Shown here: in pieces, positions 28,657 to 39,372 of the stretch
Position numbering within the stretch: position 1 is the stretch's first letter
How the letters are laid out: each line of letters begins with the position of its first letter
Program-made: the position numbers and the translations under genes
Notes under the pieces: generated by a model
Told to the model about the DNA's origin: nothing
Seen by the model: only the letters and a program-made list of their open reading frames with translations
The model's database searches: none
NCBI GenBank assembly: GCA_013115135.1
Contig: JABANP010000490.1
Coordinates: 1-39,372 of the forward strand
DNA: 39,372 bases
Direction: 5' to 3'
Source of the DNA: Perkinsus olseni
Lineage: Eukaryota > Perkinsozoa > Perkinsida > Perkinsidae

Positions 28657-30870
28657 ACAGGATGGACAGTTCGGAGAAAGCTTTTCCGGGAAACAACAAT
28701 AAAATTTATCAATTGCTTCGGGTGATAAGAAGATTTTTTTCACTAGCAAATCGAGAGATTTACCTCTTTCAAGACGCTGTCATAACTAAGATCTCTCTCC
28801 ATCCTCCGCACGTACTCCTCTTTACGACCACGGAGCTCGTCCGATGTGGAAAGAATTGGATCTGTTTTATTGCGCATCTGAACCGACAACGGTCGTGAGC
28901 GACGGTGCTTAAAGGTCTATTTGCGAATTGCAGAAGATGGTGTTTATTAAAGTGGCTGCCGGTAATCTGCTAGTCATCCGGACGACCAGGGAAGCTGCTA
29001 GTCACGCGAGCTCCAGCTTACGTCGAATAACTTGTTCATCCGGTAGCCGTTGAAATGCTCGCATTTGTGTTGGGTGACGTTATACGGGCGTGAGAAAAAT
29101 CGATAGGTCTCTTCGAAGTCACTGGGGAAACCGTGACAAAGTTCCCTGGTTTCTCCACTAATGAATTCACTCACTCTCTCTCTTTGCGGGCAGCAATTTC
29201 CGCCTCGGTGAAGCCTTCGTATCGCGACGGCAGCGCGAACTTTCCAGGCGGTTTCTGGAGACGATAAGCAGTAACGGCTGATAAAGCTGCGATAACCCGA
29301 AGTCACTTGAGAATCAGCAATCAATCGCTGTGGCTTACTTGTCGCTTCTGAATGGCTGCCTCCGGAACGACGACAGAGCCAGCTGGGACCATCCGCGTGT
29401 ACGTGACGTACCTAGCTTTCCAGCTCAAAACTACTTCGAGATTAGGAGCTGAAAGCTGCTATCAATGGTTGACACAGAGACCGATCACCGTGTTGGCACG
29501 TTGCGCGAGTTCAAAAAAATGCAGCCCTCTTCGCACCGAACCACCATACTCGGAGTCCGAATATTATGGTTCCGAATTTCCGACCGTCCGAATATTTTCG
29601 TTCTGTGGAGCTCTCACACCGGCGAGCTTCTATTACTGCTGGCTAAGTCCTGTGGTAGTGAGAAACATGCATCCCTGCACGTTCCAAACCGTTGGACAGC
29701 ACGGCGTTACCCGATGGACATGGACCCGTCGATCCGAGGTGATTGATACATAAGCCACTGGCATTCCCAGTCTGGCCTGTGGAATTCACATTATGGTGAA
29801 CTTGAGCGAATCCAAGAAAGAAGTGTTGCGAAATTGTCTGTGAGCAGTGTAATACAATTGCGATTGAGCATGATTGAATTGAAGCCTTACTTAACAACAT
29901 CCACATCATCCGCATTTCCATGATCGATTTGTCGCAATGGCTCCAGCCGCATCCCAGTGGTCTGAGGAGTTCATCATTGCTGCCATCCGTGAGAATGATA
30001 TTACTCACCGGAGTTCTCATGTTCTCGAGGTGTCTCCGTTCTTTCTCTACAATAGCCTTCCACAACGTCTGAGCTCTGATGGGGTTGAATTTCCTGACGT
30101 TGTCGGTAATCGCTCCGCGTGGAAACTAGGAAGTGAACTCACTTGCTAACCCCTGGCAGGAAATCCCTGTTGCCAGACCCGCCCAGAGTGCCCTTAGTTT
30201 TACTGGCGTCGTCTGATGCTGCCATACTCTTAGTTAAACGGCAACCCTATGAGGTGGATTCCCTCATCGTCCTCGAGTCCGGTCCGATTTTTTTCGTGAG
30301 ACTGATAAACTATCAGTGTGGCAGTATTATCAATGATAATACTGCCAGACTATCAGCGGAGTTGATACATGATGGTTATCTATGAGGATCCTGCGAAACG
30401 TAGTTGCTATCTAGGTTTCATAAAATACTTGGAGCCTAGGGGTGGCACTGGTAAGGGTCTTCACGACTAGACTAGTTGATGCTACTAGTGATGCACAACT
30501 AGTTGAACTAGCTGAGGCTGAAGCTAGAGTCAAGCTACTTGACGACTTCCAGTCTGGAAGTTCCAGAAAAGAACCATCCATTCTGAACCATTCTAGTCAT
30601 TCTATAATAGAATTTCTATTCTACATCCATTCTAAACCCCGAATTATCCGAACTTGAAGGAGTGGGAGTCACAATGGCTCCAGTTTCCGCAAGTTCAGGG
30701 TCCGCTTCAGATTTCAGTAGCCGCTCCCTGCACGGCGTATCGGAGTGCGATGAAGTCTATGCTCTTAGTAACTTTTACCGCTAGTTCAACGGGTCATTTT
30801 CTAGCGCAAGGCTTCGTCGTATGGGGCCACCCTCCCGAGGCAGGCTACAAATGGGTTCCGAATTGTCAAA
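28657..30870. other. unresolved region
   Basis: No gene I can support. Frames at 29352-29753, 29643-30065 (minus) and 29937-30149 lack motifs, leaders or conserved splice patterns. A 13-1-13 palindrome lies at 30320-30346 (GGCAGTATTATCA, A, reverse complement) and a 7-1-7-6 insertion at 30546-30566. CTAG-rich sequence runs from 30460 to 30530. Confidence 0.45.
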
Positions 30871-30874
30871 CATG

Positions 30875-30955
30875 GAGAACTATGGGATTCGAACCCACGC
30901 GGGTCTGGACCAGTGGATAATAAGTCCACCCCCTTAACCACTCGGGCAAACACTC
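30875..30955 (-). tRNA. tRNA-Ser-like (class II) with anticodon TAT
   Basis: Read on the minus strand: CCCGAGTGGTTAAGGG D arm, stem GTGGA/TCCAC, long variable arm (about CTGGTCCAGACCCGC) and T arm GTGGG TTCGAAT CCCAT. This is the layout of eukaryotic tRNA-Ser. The loop is CTTATTA, giving anticodon TAT (30920-30922), an Ile (AUA) anticodon, where CTTGAAA (TGA) would be expected in such a Ser tRNA. The acceptor GAGTGTT/AGTTCTC has one mismatch and two wobbles. It is a pseudogene or a misreading tRNA; sequence alone cannot tell. Confidence 0.65.
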
Positions 30956-31147
30956 TCTCAACGTCTCTCCGACTGAGACACTCTGCGACAGATGGACGTG
31001 GACTTCCGCGAGCAACAGCGAGTAATATCTGCTCGACTTCGAAATTTCCAATCGTCGGGGACAATTTTGGGCGAGCGAGATTTAAATGCGCTGTCGCAGC
31101 GAAACTGGAATATTGAAACTTCTGTTACGGCGCGACTGAGCTAGTTC

Positions 31148-32135
31148 TGGGAACAATCTCCGGACGGGCGCTAATTTTTCTCTCATCGGCGCTAAACTTC
31201 CTCTGCTTGACGCTATTTCTCACATTGGCGCTATTCTTTCTAATGTTGGGCAATTCCATTTTTATGAGGACTTCCGGTACCCTGAGGATAGCTTAGGAGC
31301 TCGCCTTACACTACTGACCTCTCACACTGCGCGGCCTTCGGGTTTTGGGTGAAGGTCGCCCGGAGGGCGACCTGAGTCGGGTTTCGGGTTGACGGGGGTT
31401 ACGGTCCGCACTCCCCTAGGTCTTGGTCTTCTTTTTTAACGCCAACCAGCCTTACAGCCGAGCTACGAACACGCTCGCTCTACAGCCGTGTTAACTTACT
31501 AGACTTCCTTACGTTTATATACGAGGCCGAAGAAATTAGCGCCAATGTGAGAAAGACTAGCGCCTAGCAGAGAAAGTTTATCGCCGATGAGAGAAAAATT
31601 AGCGCCCGTCCGGAGTACCTGCCCTAGTTCTGAAACTGAACCATACATCGGCTCTGTAGTTGAGTTTTACGGCGCTAAAATGAGTTCAAAATCTCAGAAT
31701 TGGTTTATGAAACACTCCCGAAGTCTTGGCTCTTTCAACAATTTCCGCTGAGAACGGATACGAGTTTCGATCACATCACATTTCAGCACGCGCAGATGAT
31801 CGACAGATCAAGATGCAACGGATGCAACTGAGTAAAGCCGGTTTTCTGAGGGAAAAGTGTGAGGCGTGAGGATGGGTGTCTCACACCCGCCTTGGATTGA
31901 AGTATTGTGACTTCACATGGCAGTAGAATAAGCGTGTTCGTAGCTCGGCTGTTCCGCGTTGAAAAAGTTGACCAAGACCCAGTGGAGTGCGGACCGTAAC
32001 CCCCGTCAACCCGAGACCCGACTCATGTCGCCCTTCAGGCGACCTTCACCAAAAACCCAAAGACCGCGCAGTGTAAGGGGTCAGTAGTGTCGGGCGAGCT
32101 CCAAAGGCATCCTCAGGATACCGGAAAACCTACAA
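31148..32135. repeat. foldback structure of two interleaved inverted repeat pairs
   Basis: Pair one: 31148-31245 (CTCCGGACGGGCGCTAATTT...) is inverted at about 31527-31625. Its core is a 20-21-bp tandem motif, GGCGCTAA plus a TTTCTCTCAT-like spacer, repeated four times. Pair two: 31265-31480 (CTTCCGGTACCCTGAGGAT...GGGTTGACGGGGGTTACGG) is inverted at about 31930-32135. Order a, b, a', b'. No coding frame. It may be a decayed foldback or Helitron-like element; no target duplication was found. Confidence 0.8.
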
Positions 32136-32139
32136 AAAC

Positions 32140-32789
32140 CTCAGAAAATGGATCTACTCGATGCGACTCGATAGACCAAGATGTTGCCTTTTCCGCTTAG
32201 ATTTCGGCAAGAACGTGCGTATGATGATTAAGCTGGCTGGGAAACCAAAAGTTTCAGGCCAAAAAATAAATAAGTCTGAAATTTAGGGACAGATTTTGAG
32301 AGTTTAGTGAGAGACCCTGTTTGTTCCCCTCCCCAGGGTGCTCCTCTCTACACCCTCCTGCCGTTGCCATAGTGGGGGACCTTGCCAAGCGTCGCCCTAA
32401 GGGTTGGCAATGGTGATGGCACCAGACGTTGGGGACGTCTTCGCCTTCTCCACGAGCTTTCGGCGATGGGCATCATGATCTGATACCGATCCGCGTGCTT
32501 CTAGTAATACATAGTTGGCGCTTATAAATGCTATATCCGGGAAGACATTGACCTCTTCTATGACAAGATCAGCGAGAGTGTTCAGTTGGAGCTGCTCCAA
32601 GGCTCAGGACCGACCCCGGGACTCCTTTGGAAAGTCAATCCCAAAGTTCAGAGCCAGTTGGCGGGCCAACACCAATTCCTTCTGGTTGATGTTCTACAAG
32701 CCTAGAAATGTTGCGTTACTTCAGTCTGTCAGCAACTGCGAAACGGTGATTCATAAGACACATTCTGAATCTCGCAGTACTTGGTGAGA
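32140..32789. other. upstream region of the ATG9 gene
   Basis: No gene or repeat supported; presumably 5' flank or leader of the gene starting at 32790. No TATA-type element can be claimed. Confidence 0.4.
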
Positions 32790-35700
32790 ATGTCAGAGGT
32801 GCCCTTCGAGCCCGTTAACCGTCCCTACGCCCCGATGTTCGACATGATGCCGTCGGGTGGCGGATCGGTATCAGCTAGCAGCTCGGTATCCTCCTCCGAC
32901 TTATACACGGGGGGTACTCTGGACAGCAGTATTGACAACCCTACCAGACGGCTGTGGCAGAGCTCGGATTCGACAGGGCTCGGGGGAGCCTTTCAAAGGG
33001 TAGTAGTAGCAAGACTTCTCAATGGTTCAAAGTTGGTTAAGGAAGCGGTTCGTGGTGGTGCATGGAAGCGCGATCGGAGCGATGCTATGAACTGAGCGCA
33101 TGGGAACAAAACGGTTTTTCGAGGACCGCACGCCCCCTGATGGGTATAAAAGCTTACTGACTGATTGAGTAGCAGTGGTCGTGATGGTAGTTGATCCGCA
33201 GGAGCGTCGGCGGAAGAGTGTTGAGAAAATTTGCAGATTTTAGCTTATGGTCCAATAACAATATGCTTACTTTCAATGAGAGCGAAACTGCGATAGTCAA
33301 AGACTGCCAGACGGTTGCGGGGACTTGAAGGGGAGGTTGGGTTTAGATTACTAGGAGTTCCGGAAAAGTTGGTATTGAGTTACATCATCGTGTGCTAGAA
33401 TTGAGACTTCTTTGGCATACGTATCTTGCCGGTTGTCGCTGTTCAGGTGAGCGACATCGAGAAGTTCTTGGCCGCCGTGTATAATTATTATCGTGGTGGC
33501 GGCTTCTATGGTATCTTAGGTTACACCATGTAATAGACGGGTTCCGCTCTTAGTTCGTCGTGTGCACTCAAACGCCATGGTCATTTTCGTAGCGCCTGAA
33601 AGTGTTAGAGGGCGCCGTTTCGGAGTCGGGCGAGCGGCCCCGCCAGTGTTTGTTTTTTATGTGGTTTCTCAGAGGTAACCTGCTTGCGGTCCTGTTTACC
33701 ATCACCTTCGCTTTCACGCTCACCTTCCTGGTGGATTGGAGCTCGCTGTTATCATGTAGTATGGCGAGAAGGGTGTCACTCTGCTTGGGTTCGTCAGTGT
33801 CAATTTGGCGGATTGGTTAACCTTCTCGACTCATCATCGGTTGGTCGTGGGATCGAGCCGTGCTTTCGCTATTTTGACGTCAACCCTTAGTGAGGTGTAC
33901 ACGTAGGTACCAGCCCTGAGACTTGTGCCAACGCTCATCTCTTCAAAAGCAACCCACTGGCTGGCCTGAGCTTCGTCAGGTTCGTCTTTCTCATGTAATA
34001 ATTGACGGTCGAGGACACCCACTGGGAGTTGAGGCAAAGGAGGCTGCCTTCTTCAAGAAGGCGAGGGGCGTTTCCGTGATGTCACAGGAATTCTGATATC
34101 TTCGTACTTTCCAATAGGGTTCGGCAGGGTCGAATTTAAAAGGGCTCGGGAATGCTCGAAGATGTAACTAAATTCGTTTCGGAGAGGTTGAGTACGGCTA
34201 GAAATGACACGGACTCTTTCCACGCGGAATCTAATCTTCCCTTGTCTGTGCTCAGATCATTCCTAATGACCCTTGCCTTCTGGGGCCTGGCCGCAGCGGG
34301 AGCGTTCATGACCATTCGCGAGGCTAGAGATGCGGCATTTTACTACCAGGATTATCTAGGAGTAGTAGTGGGGGACAGTGTTGTAGCGTGATGGGAGAGC
34401 GGGTTGCAATGATCAGCCCTTCGCACTTCGACATGCAAAATAATAGCGCGAAACTTCCCTCTTAAGATACAGTGTACGAAAGAAATGCGACATAGTGAGG
34501 CCACTATGCCGCAATGTGGGCCTCGACTGGGGTTTGAGGCAGCGCCTACCTACTCGGCGCTTTGAAAGTTGATCCGCTATTCTCGCCCCAACAATTGGCG
34601 TAGGGGCCTCATTTTCGTTGCATGTTGCATTTTTCCACAACGATCTTTTTGACGAGAAATGCCGGGTCGGGGATTCCAGCTGTGGAACTCACTAGTGCTC
34701 TGGATGCTTCAGTCATTAATGCACTATGTTTCTTCTCTGAAATATCTTCGCCAAGGGAGCTCAGCCACTCCGTCTCAAAGATCTTTTGATCCATTATGTG
34801 ATCACGATTTTCTTCGCTGTGCGCATTTAGATACCCTTGGATTCGGACAAGGTATCTTTCTCTCCGCTACAAGCAGTATCTTGGGCGGAGGTCGCCAGAA
34901 GACTCGTGCGACTCCAGAATGGCCCAAGTCGGCCGGAAGACGCGACAATGGATGAATCTTGGACGGGACAACAAACCTGGTGTATGTTGCAGGTAGTAGG
35001 AGGTCACAGTCACTGCGCAAAAATTTCCGGAATTTCGAAAAAAAAACTGAAATTCCTTAACTTTTCGGGCTCATCGCCAGCGAAGCGAGGTTCGGGTTCG
35101 CTAGAAGTGAAGGTGAGATGATGTTGGATAACTTGCCGCATTTGAGGGTGTGGATGAAAATTTTGTGTAGTATCTCTGGAGGAAGAAAAAAATTTTTTGG
35201 AATTTGAAAATATTTTTTTTCAATTTCGAGTCCTAATGTAATGTTGATATTCCGAAAATCACTGCGTTGAAGTCCGTACGACTCTCGCGTTCTTGCCGAG
35301 TGGCGTGCCTCGACTATGGAAGCTGACAGGCACGTATATCGATGGTTGAGATGACGAACCTTCTCATGAGGGATTCATCATACGCGTTGCTCCTGCAGGG
35401 TGAGGAGTCACCACTCCTCCAGATGGTAATAGGTGGAGTAAATGCGGCAAATATTCTCGTGAAGATCGAATACTGAATTGACGGTTTGTGAGAGTATGTA
35501 CTTTCTTCTTGTCGTGGGTATAGTCGTAAGTAGATTGGGCTCTACTGCAGATAGGAAGTAGAGTAGTTGAGAGAATGAGAGTTAGTAATGCGAAGCTAGT
35601 ATGAGCGCAGCTCGATTGTGTTATGTAGACAGTGCGAGTATATTAGGTAGGGCAAATATTCGCTCGGTTGGGGCGTGTTCTGATCACCGTCGTATTTTCC

Positions 35701-38700
35701 TCACGCTGACGCCCATCCTGTGTTACTGCCACGTGGCTCTGACTTTCAAGGACCGGAAAAAATTTGGGGTTTTTGAGAATCACCGTTTGGGTCGTATCTT
35801 CTTTGTTGCTTTTCAGATTCCTGCGTGGGTTCCTCTGTCCTCTCATTTCGTTGCGTCCAATGCTGTGAATTGGATAATAAAGACTTTGATCTTGCCGTGC
35901 CTGTTGGACGAGGTGGGACGATGCTGTTCGTTTTTTGCTGATATTTTTCAAACGGATTTTCCCCCGTTTTTATCCTCCATGAGGGACGGACAATTTTTGA
36001 GAAGGAGACCAAACCGAAGCGGGAATTACCAGAGTAACTGATGTTACCGTTTAATTGCCGTAATTATTGAAAATTGTAACGGCCTAATTCGATTCGCCGA
36101 CGAGGGAATGGAGGCCCAATGTATAACCTCGTGATGATTCTGTAGGGTTAAATTCGTGACATTCCGTTAGTCTCCTCCGGGTCCCCGAAATCGTAGGTAT
36201 ACGCTAGAGATGAGTACTTCTTGGTGAATTTATGTCCTTCGAAGTTTCATTGTCTCTCTTCTTTCTCAGCACTCAAAGCAGCTGTTTCCCGAGATAACAA
36301 CAGAGGAGTTCGCCAGAGGTTTTCGGAAGCGACTTCGCCTGTGGGGTTTGGTGGCCTTCGCAACCTTGGTGCCTGTCCTGATGATGAGCTTCTTGTTCAC
36401 CTGGCTCAAGTAGGAACCCTCGCAATTTTCGGGGTTGGAATTTGACCTTAAAGCGTCAGAGTGTTACCTTCGTTGGCGGGAATATCCATTTATTGACCTG
36501 GCATTAATTCAATGTTGATACTTTATTAATGCGTCAGAAGTACCTGATACACTGTAAGTATTATATACTTCTGTTCATGTGTCGAACGTACGGTATGAAC
36601 CGGTACAAAAGTCTCAAGGGAGAGATCGCAACAACTTTCAGATCATCATAGCGGCACAAGGCTAATGATGAGATCATCACTTCCCTCTATATACCCTTAC
36701 CGAATACTTACACTGGCATATCATATAAATATCTTTACTGTATCTGTAGATGAGTCTTATCTTACATGATAGGGTACGCATTCAACGATCTACAGAATGG
36801 TATGTGGGATGAATACCCCAGCCATCGGTGCCAGTCTTCTCCCTTCCTGTCGGACTTATATTCCTGAATATTTTGGATTTTTGCCTCGAAACTCTGATTT
36901 TCTCTAGATACACAGATGACTTTCGGAGCGCTCGAGCTAGTCCCTTGCAACGAGAATGGACTAATGTGGCCAAGTACCACACTCGTGAGGTGAGCAGGTT
37001 CTTTCTGGAGGGGAAATTGTATTCTGAGGGAACTATCTGATGGAATAGACCAGTCCGTATCCGTCCGTAGGAGTTCGTCGACGTCGGGTCATGAATATAG
37101 GGAAAGGAAGATTGCAGATCGGGTTAGCGTTATCAACACCTGGAACACTTCCGATCTTGGGCTGCCACTCTATATTTGGCAACTGAGGCTCGCTGATTGG
37201 CATCCTCTCGTTTTGACAAAGAAACCATCGGTTTCAAGGCATCGCTGTGAGCCCTGCTCCTGCTTTTGTTAGTTTCTCGAGCTGCCACATTTGCATCGCT
37301 CACGGTTGAACTCGGCACTGTTGCCGAGGGGAGGCGGTAGTGTTACGGAGACCTTCGTGAATATGAATTGGGGGACGACTCCTATCGAAGGGGCTTCGAG
37401 GAGGTACGCAATTGTATCATAATTTTCCCATGAGGAACCTGTGAAATCTCTCTCCGCGATTCTTTTTTGCATCTGCAGCCGCTGCAAATACGAATAGATG
37501 GAAAAAACTGCTGATGAGATTTTTCATCCCCTTTGAGTGCCAGCGAACATTAAGATTGGACGCGTCAAGAGCATCTTGAACATTAGTGGAGAGGCATGTG
37601 TTTCTTTCGATGGATGTACTGAGAGTAATCGATGCAAGACTGTATCAGCTGTATTGGTTGGGTATGCGTAGCTGATGATGATGAGTGAGAGATTGTGATT
37701 TATCTCGGTGCTTGGGATTGCTCACCCGTTCACGGTGGCGGAGAAAAACTTTGACGTCCTTCCCCCTGATGAGCTTCCTCGACGTGGTGCGCGTGCGATA
37801 TGATCTGCCGACAATGTGGATTGGATGGTCTTCCGGTACGTCGTGAGGGGGTTGGCTCGAACTGGTTGACACCTACGGAGTGGTTGGGATGGTTGCCTTG
37901 GTGGAGTTGTCTGAGCTGTAATCGAGAAGGAATTTATGAGGTTCGTGCGGCTTGAGGACTTGGATGCTACAAGCTTGGTGGAGAAGATCTTCACAGGTTT
38001 TGAGGTCATGGGCATGGATCGCGCTAGATGCTGGGCCAGGCATACGACGGTGCCACTGTGATGAGCGGGTGTAGCAACGGCGTCCACACAAAGTTACGAG
38101 AGTTGGAGCGTAGGGCGAGATACATTCACTGCTGCGCACACAGCCTCAAACTCGTGATGATGGACCCGGAGAGGGGTCGAACAGGCTCCCTAGGCTCTTG
38201 GGCATTTGAACCTCGCGATTTAAAGAATTTCGGTTACAGTGTGGCTGACCTGCAAGTGGTACTCCAAGTGATCCTTCAGTATGCTACCCCAGATGGAGGA
38301 ATATGGTGCTGATATGCCAGACCATACCGAGTCGCTGAATGATAACGACCAGTCGGGCAGGGTCCAACTCTGCAGATATTAAAACAGGAATCTCAGCGAG
38401 CCTTGTCCGCTATTGGCGATCACAGTTTGCAAAAACTACATATTCTGGGATGATGAAACCGATCAAGTTGCGTTGCTGTTGCCGTTTACGCAGTTTTAAA
38501 TCTTGGTTTTACGGTTGGATTAATTCTCATTTTTTTTCAACATTTCGCTTGTGGTGGACATAATTTGGCAACTGTCGTCAGTGACCCTCATTTCGTCTCC
38601 CTTGCCAGGTTGATCAAATACGTCTGCGGCAGCATCGCTGGAGCCCTGTTCGCTCTGGCCCTGTGGGACGACTCACCGCTACTCCACGTTGTTTTCGCAG

Positions 38701-39372
38701 GGAAAAATCTCCTCTGGTAAGACCCGTCTTGCCCTACGCGTTCCGATCTCTTCTCCCCCTCAGGTATCTTGCCGTTTCGGGCGCTTTGGTGTCCCTAGTG
38801 AGCCGCTCAGGGGATGATGAAGGCCGTGGACAGACAGCAGATGGTGAGTGATGCTTCGCTCCGCTGTGGTCGGTATACAGTATCTTGAAATTTTGTGCCT
38901 GCCGTTCGTACGAATTTTCATTGCGGTTTTCTCGGCGCGCCAAAACATCACGAGCTTCGCATTTTTCTCTGCGGATCTTCCCGAGTAAGATTCCTCATTT
39001 TTTTCAACCATTCTTGAGTTTATTCCATTCACTATAAGCTCCTTCGAGCTACTTTCGAACATTAACCGTACAGTTGCTTGACGGGACTTCGATATTGCAA
39101 GTTGCTGCTATCATATCTGAGTACCATGGGAAGGTGCGTCGAAATCAGCGCTCAGCTCGGGAGCATCGCCGCAAGTCTCGCCGACCAGCAACCGTCGAGG
39201 AGTATCAAGCCCGGGGCGGAGAACGAACTCTGGGTAAATCAGAGTTTGAGAGATGAGGACCGACATCGGACGATCAGGCCCCATGGGTTATCTGAGAGTG
39301 CGGCAGTTTTGTCTTCATCGTCGCCAACTCCTCTAACTGCATGGGCGGCTACTATGAAGCTGTTGCAAACTG
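32790..39372 (+). CDS. atg9: ATG9-family autophagy lipid scramblase, intron-rich, 3' end beyond window
   Basis: Exons with phase-consistent GT-AG joins: 32790-32999 (cytosolic, Ser-rich), 33447-33529 (DIEKFLAAVYNYYRGGGFYG), 33673-33755 (TM1, TITFAFTLTFLVDWSSLL), ~34162-34361 (TM2, LMTLAFWGLAAAGAFMT, then FYYQDYLG), 34831-34992 (IPLDSDK, VSWAEVARRLVRLQ), 35330-35425 (EMTNLLMRDSSYALLLQ), 35817-35912 (FVASNAVNWIIKTLILPCLL), 36270-36409 (GFRKRLRLWGLVAFATLVP), 36908-36989 (SARASPLQREWTNVAKYH), 38609-38716 (KYVCGSIAGALFALALWDDS, FAGKNLLW), 38764-38843 (YLAVSGALVSLVSRS), 38881-38984 (YLEILCLPFVRIFIAVFS), 39074 to the end (GLRYCK, open to 39372). This order and spacing follow the ATG9 core of other eukaryotes. 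Known: ATG9 is a multi-pass scramblase that seeds autophagosomes. Unsettled: exon 4 start, one missing exon between 36990 and 38608, and the 38843/38881 join. Donors are often GTAGTA or GTAATA. Confidence 0.87.
33756..34161 (+). other. ATG9 intron with a tRNA-Met-like relic
   Basis: About 33797-33872 reads GGCGGATTGGTTAACC, then stem CTCGA with loop CTCATCA (anticodon CAT) and a T arm GTGG GATCGAG CCGT. The acceptor does not pair and TTCGA is ATCGA. A degenerate tRNA-Met-like sequence inside the intron, not a working gene. Confidence 0.4.
37921..38170 (+). pseudogene. hAT transposase relic in an ATG9 intron
   Basis: Frame one (37921-38022) reads EFMRFVRLEDLDATSLVEKI and ends near GMDRARC. 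Frame two, one base off, continues LGQAYDGATVMSGCSNGVHT, then LERRARYIHCCAHSLKLVMM. G-Q-x-Y-D-G-A...M-S-G and Y-x-H-C-x-A-H-x-L are the signatures of DUF4371/hAT-type transposases. One missing base at about 38028-38031 breaks the frame, and neither end of the protein is present. It is the only autonomous-type hAT trace in the window and a possible relative of the source that moved the two MITEs, but no link is shown. Confidence 0.8.

Noticed and set aside
34152..34391. A separate 79-residue membrane protein
   Set aside because: Its hydrophobic part and FYYQDYLG join in phase with neighbouring exons as ATG9 TM2.
35984..36033. Extra ATG9 exon (GRTIFEKETKPKREL)
   Set aside because: It would enter in phase but its only GT donor leaves two bases, which does not fit the exon at 36270. 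Joining 35912 directly to 36270 keeps phase and gives the expected spacing.
36395..36411. TGGCTCAAG as part of a dinoflagellate-type spliced leader gene
   Set aside because: Only a few bases match and they encode TWLK at the end of an ATG9 exon.
1..39372. CRISPR arrays, bacterial operons or phage genes
   Set aside because: No regularly spaced identical repeats, no ribosome-binding-site pattern and clear spliceosomal introns; the window is eukaryotic.

Overview
This is a eukaryotic nuclear window. GT-AG introns interrupt its best gene, secreted-protein genes sit as single units, tRNA-like genes occur among repeats, and non-LTR, hAT, tyrosine-recombinase and integrase-type mobile elements are present. 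The short secreted proteins in small diverged families resemble those of Perkinsus-type alveolates. That assignment is an inference from style; no species marker or dinoflagellate-type spliced leader was found.

Layout. 1-7.3 kb: a 309-bp hAT-type MITE with exact 8-bp target duplications, a 45-bp near-perfect palindrome, and two minus-strand secreted-protein genes (1671-2459; 5075-5827). 7.3-14.9 kb: a mosaic of duplicated blocks. Block A carries a 141-residue secreted-protein gene and a conserved tail, block C a two-exon minus-strand gene, and block B a decayed A-type gene. Between them lie a truncated tyrosine-recombinase element (8111-9540) and an integrase relic (about 10370-10870). 15.7-16.9 kb: three tandem 372-bp units, each with a plus-strand tRNA-Arg(CCG)-like and a minus-strand tRNA-Arg(TCT)-like sequence. 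17.2-17.7 kb: a broken secreted-type gene. 19.4-23.9 kb: a second C-B block, split by a 2.3-kb 5'-truncated LINE flanked by a 15-bp target duplication. 25.3-27.9 kb: a tandem duplication and the third block A with an intact secreted gene. 28.3 kb: the second MITE, in opposite orientation. 30.9-32.1 kb: a tRNA-Ser-like gene with an odd anticodon and a foldback structure.

32.8 kb to the window end: one intron-rich plus-strand gene that I read as ATG9, the autophagy lipid scramblase. Exon phases join correctly through most of its membrane core. A hAT transposase relic lies in one of its introns, and its 3' end runs off the window.

The most unusual signal is mutational. At more than a dozen unrelated sites the repeat-rich part carries the same 14-bp insertion geometry: a 7-mer, one centre base, the 7-mer's reverse complement, then the last 6 bases of the 7-mer again. 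At five events a paralogous copy in the same window shows the uninserted state. Longer perfect palindromes with a single-base centre (up to 22-bp arms) also recur. The constant size suggests a defined process rather than random slippage, and I do not recognise it as a described element.
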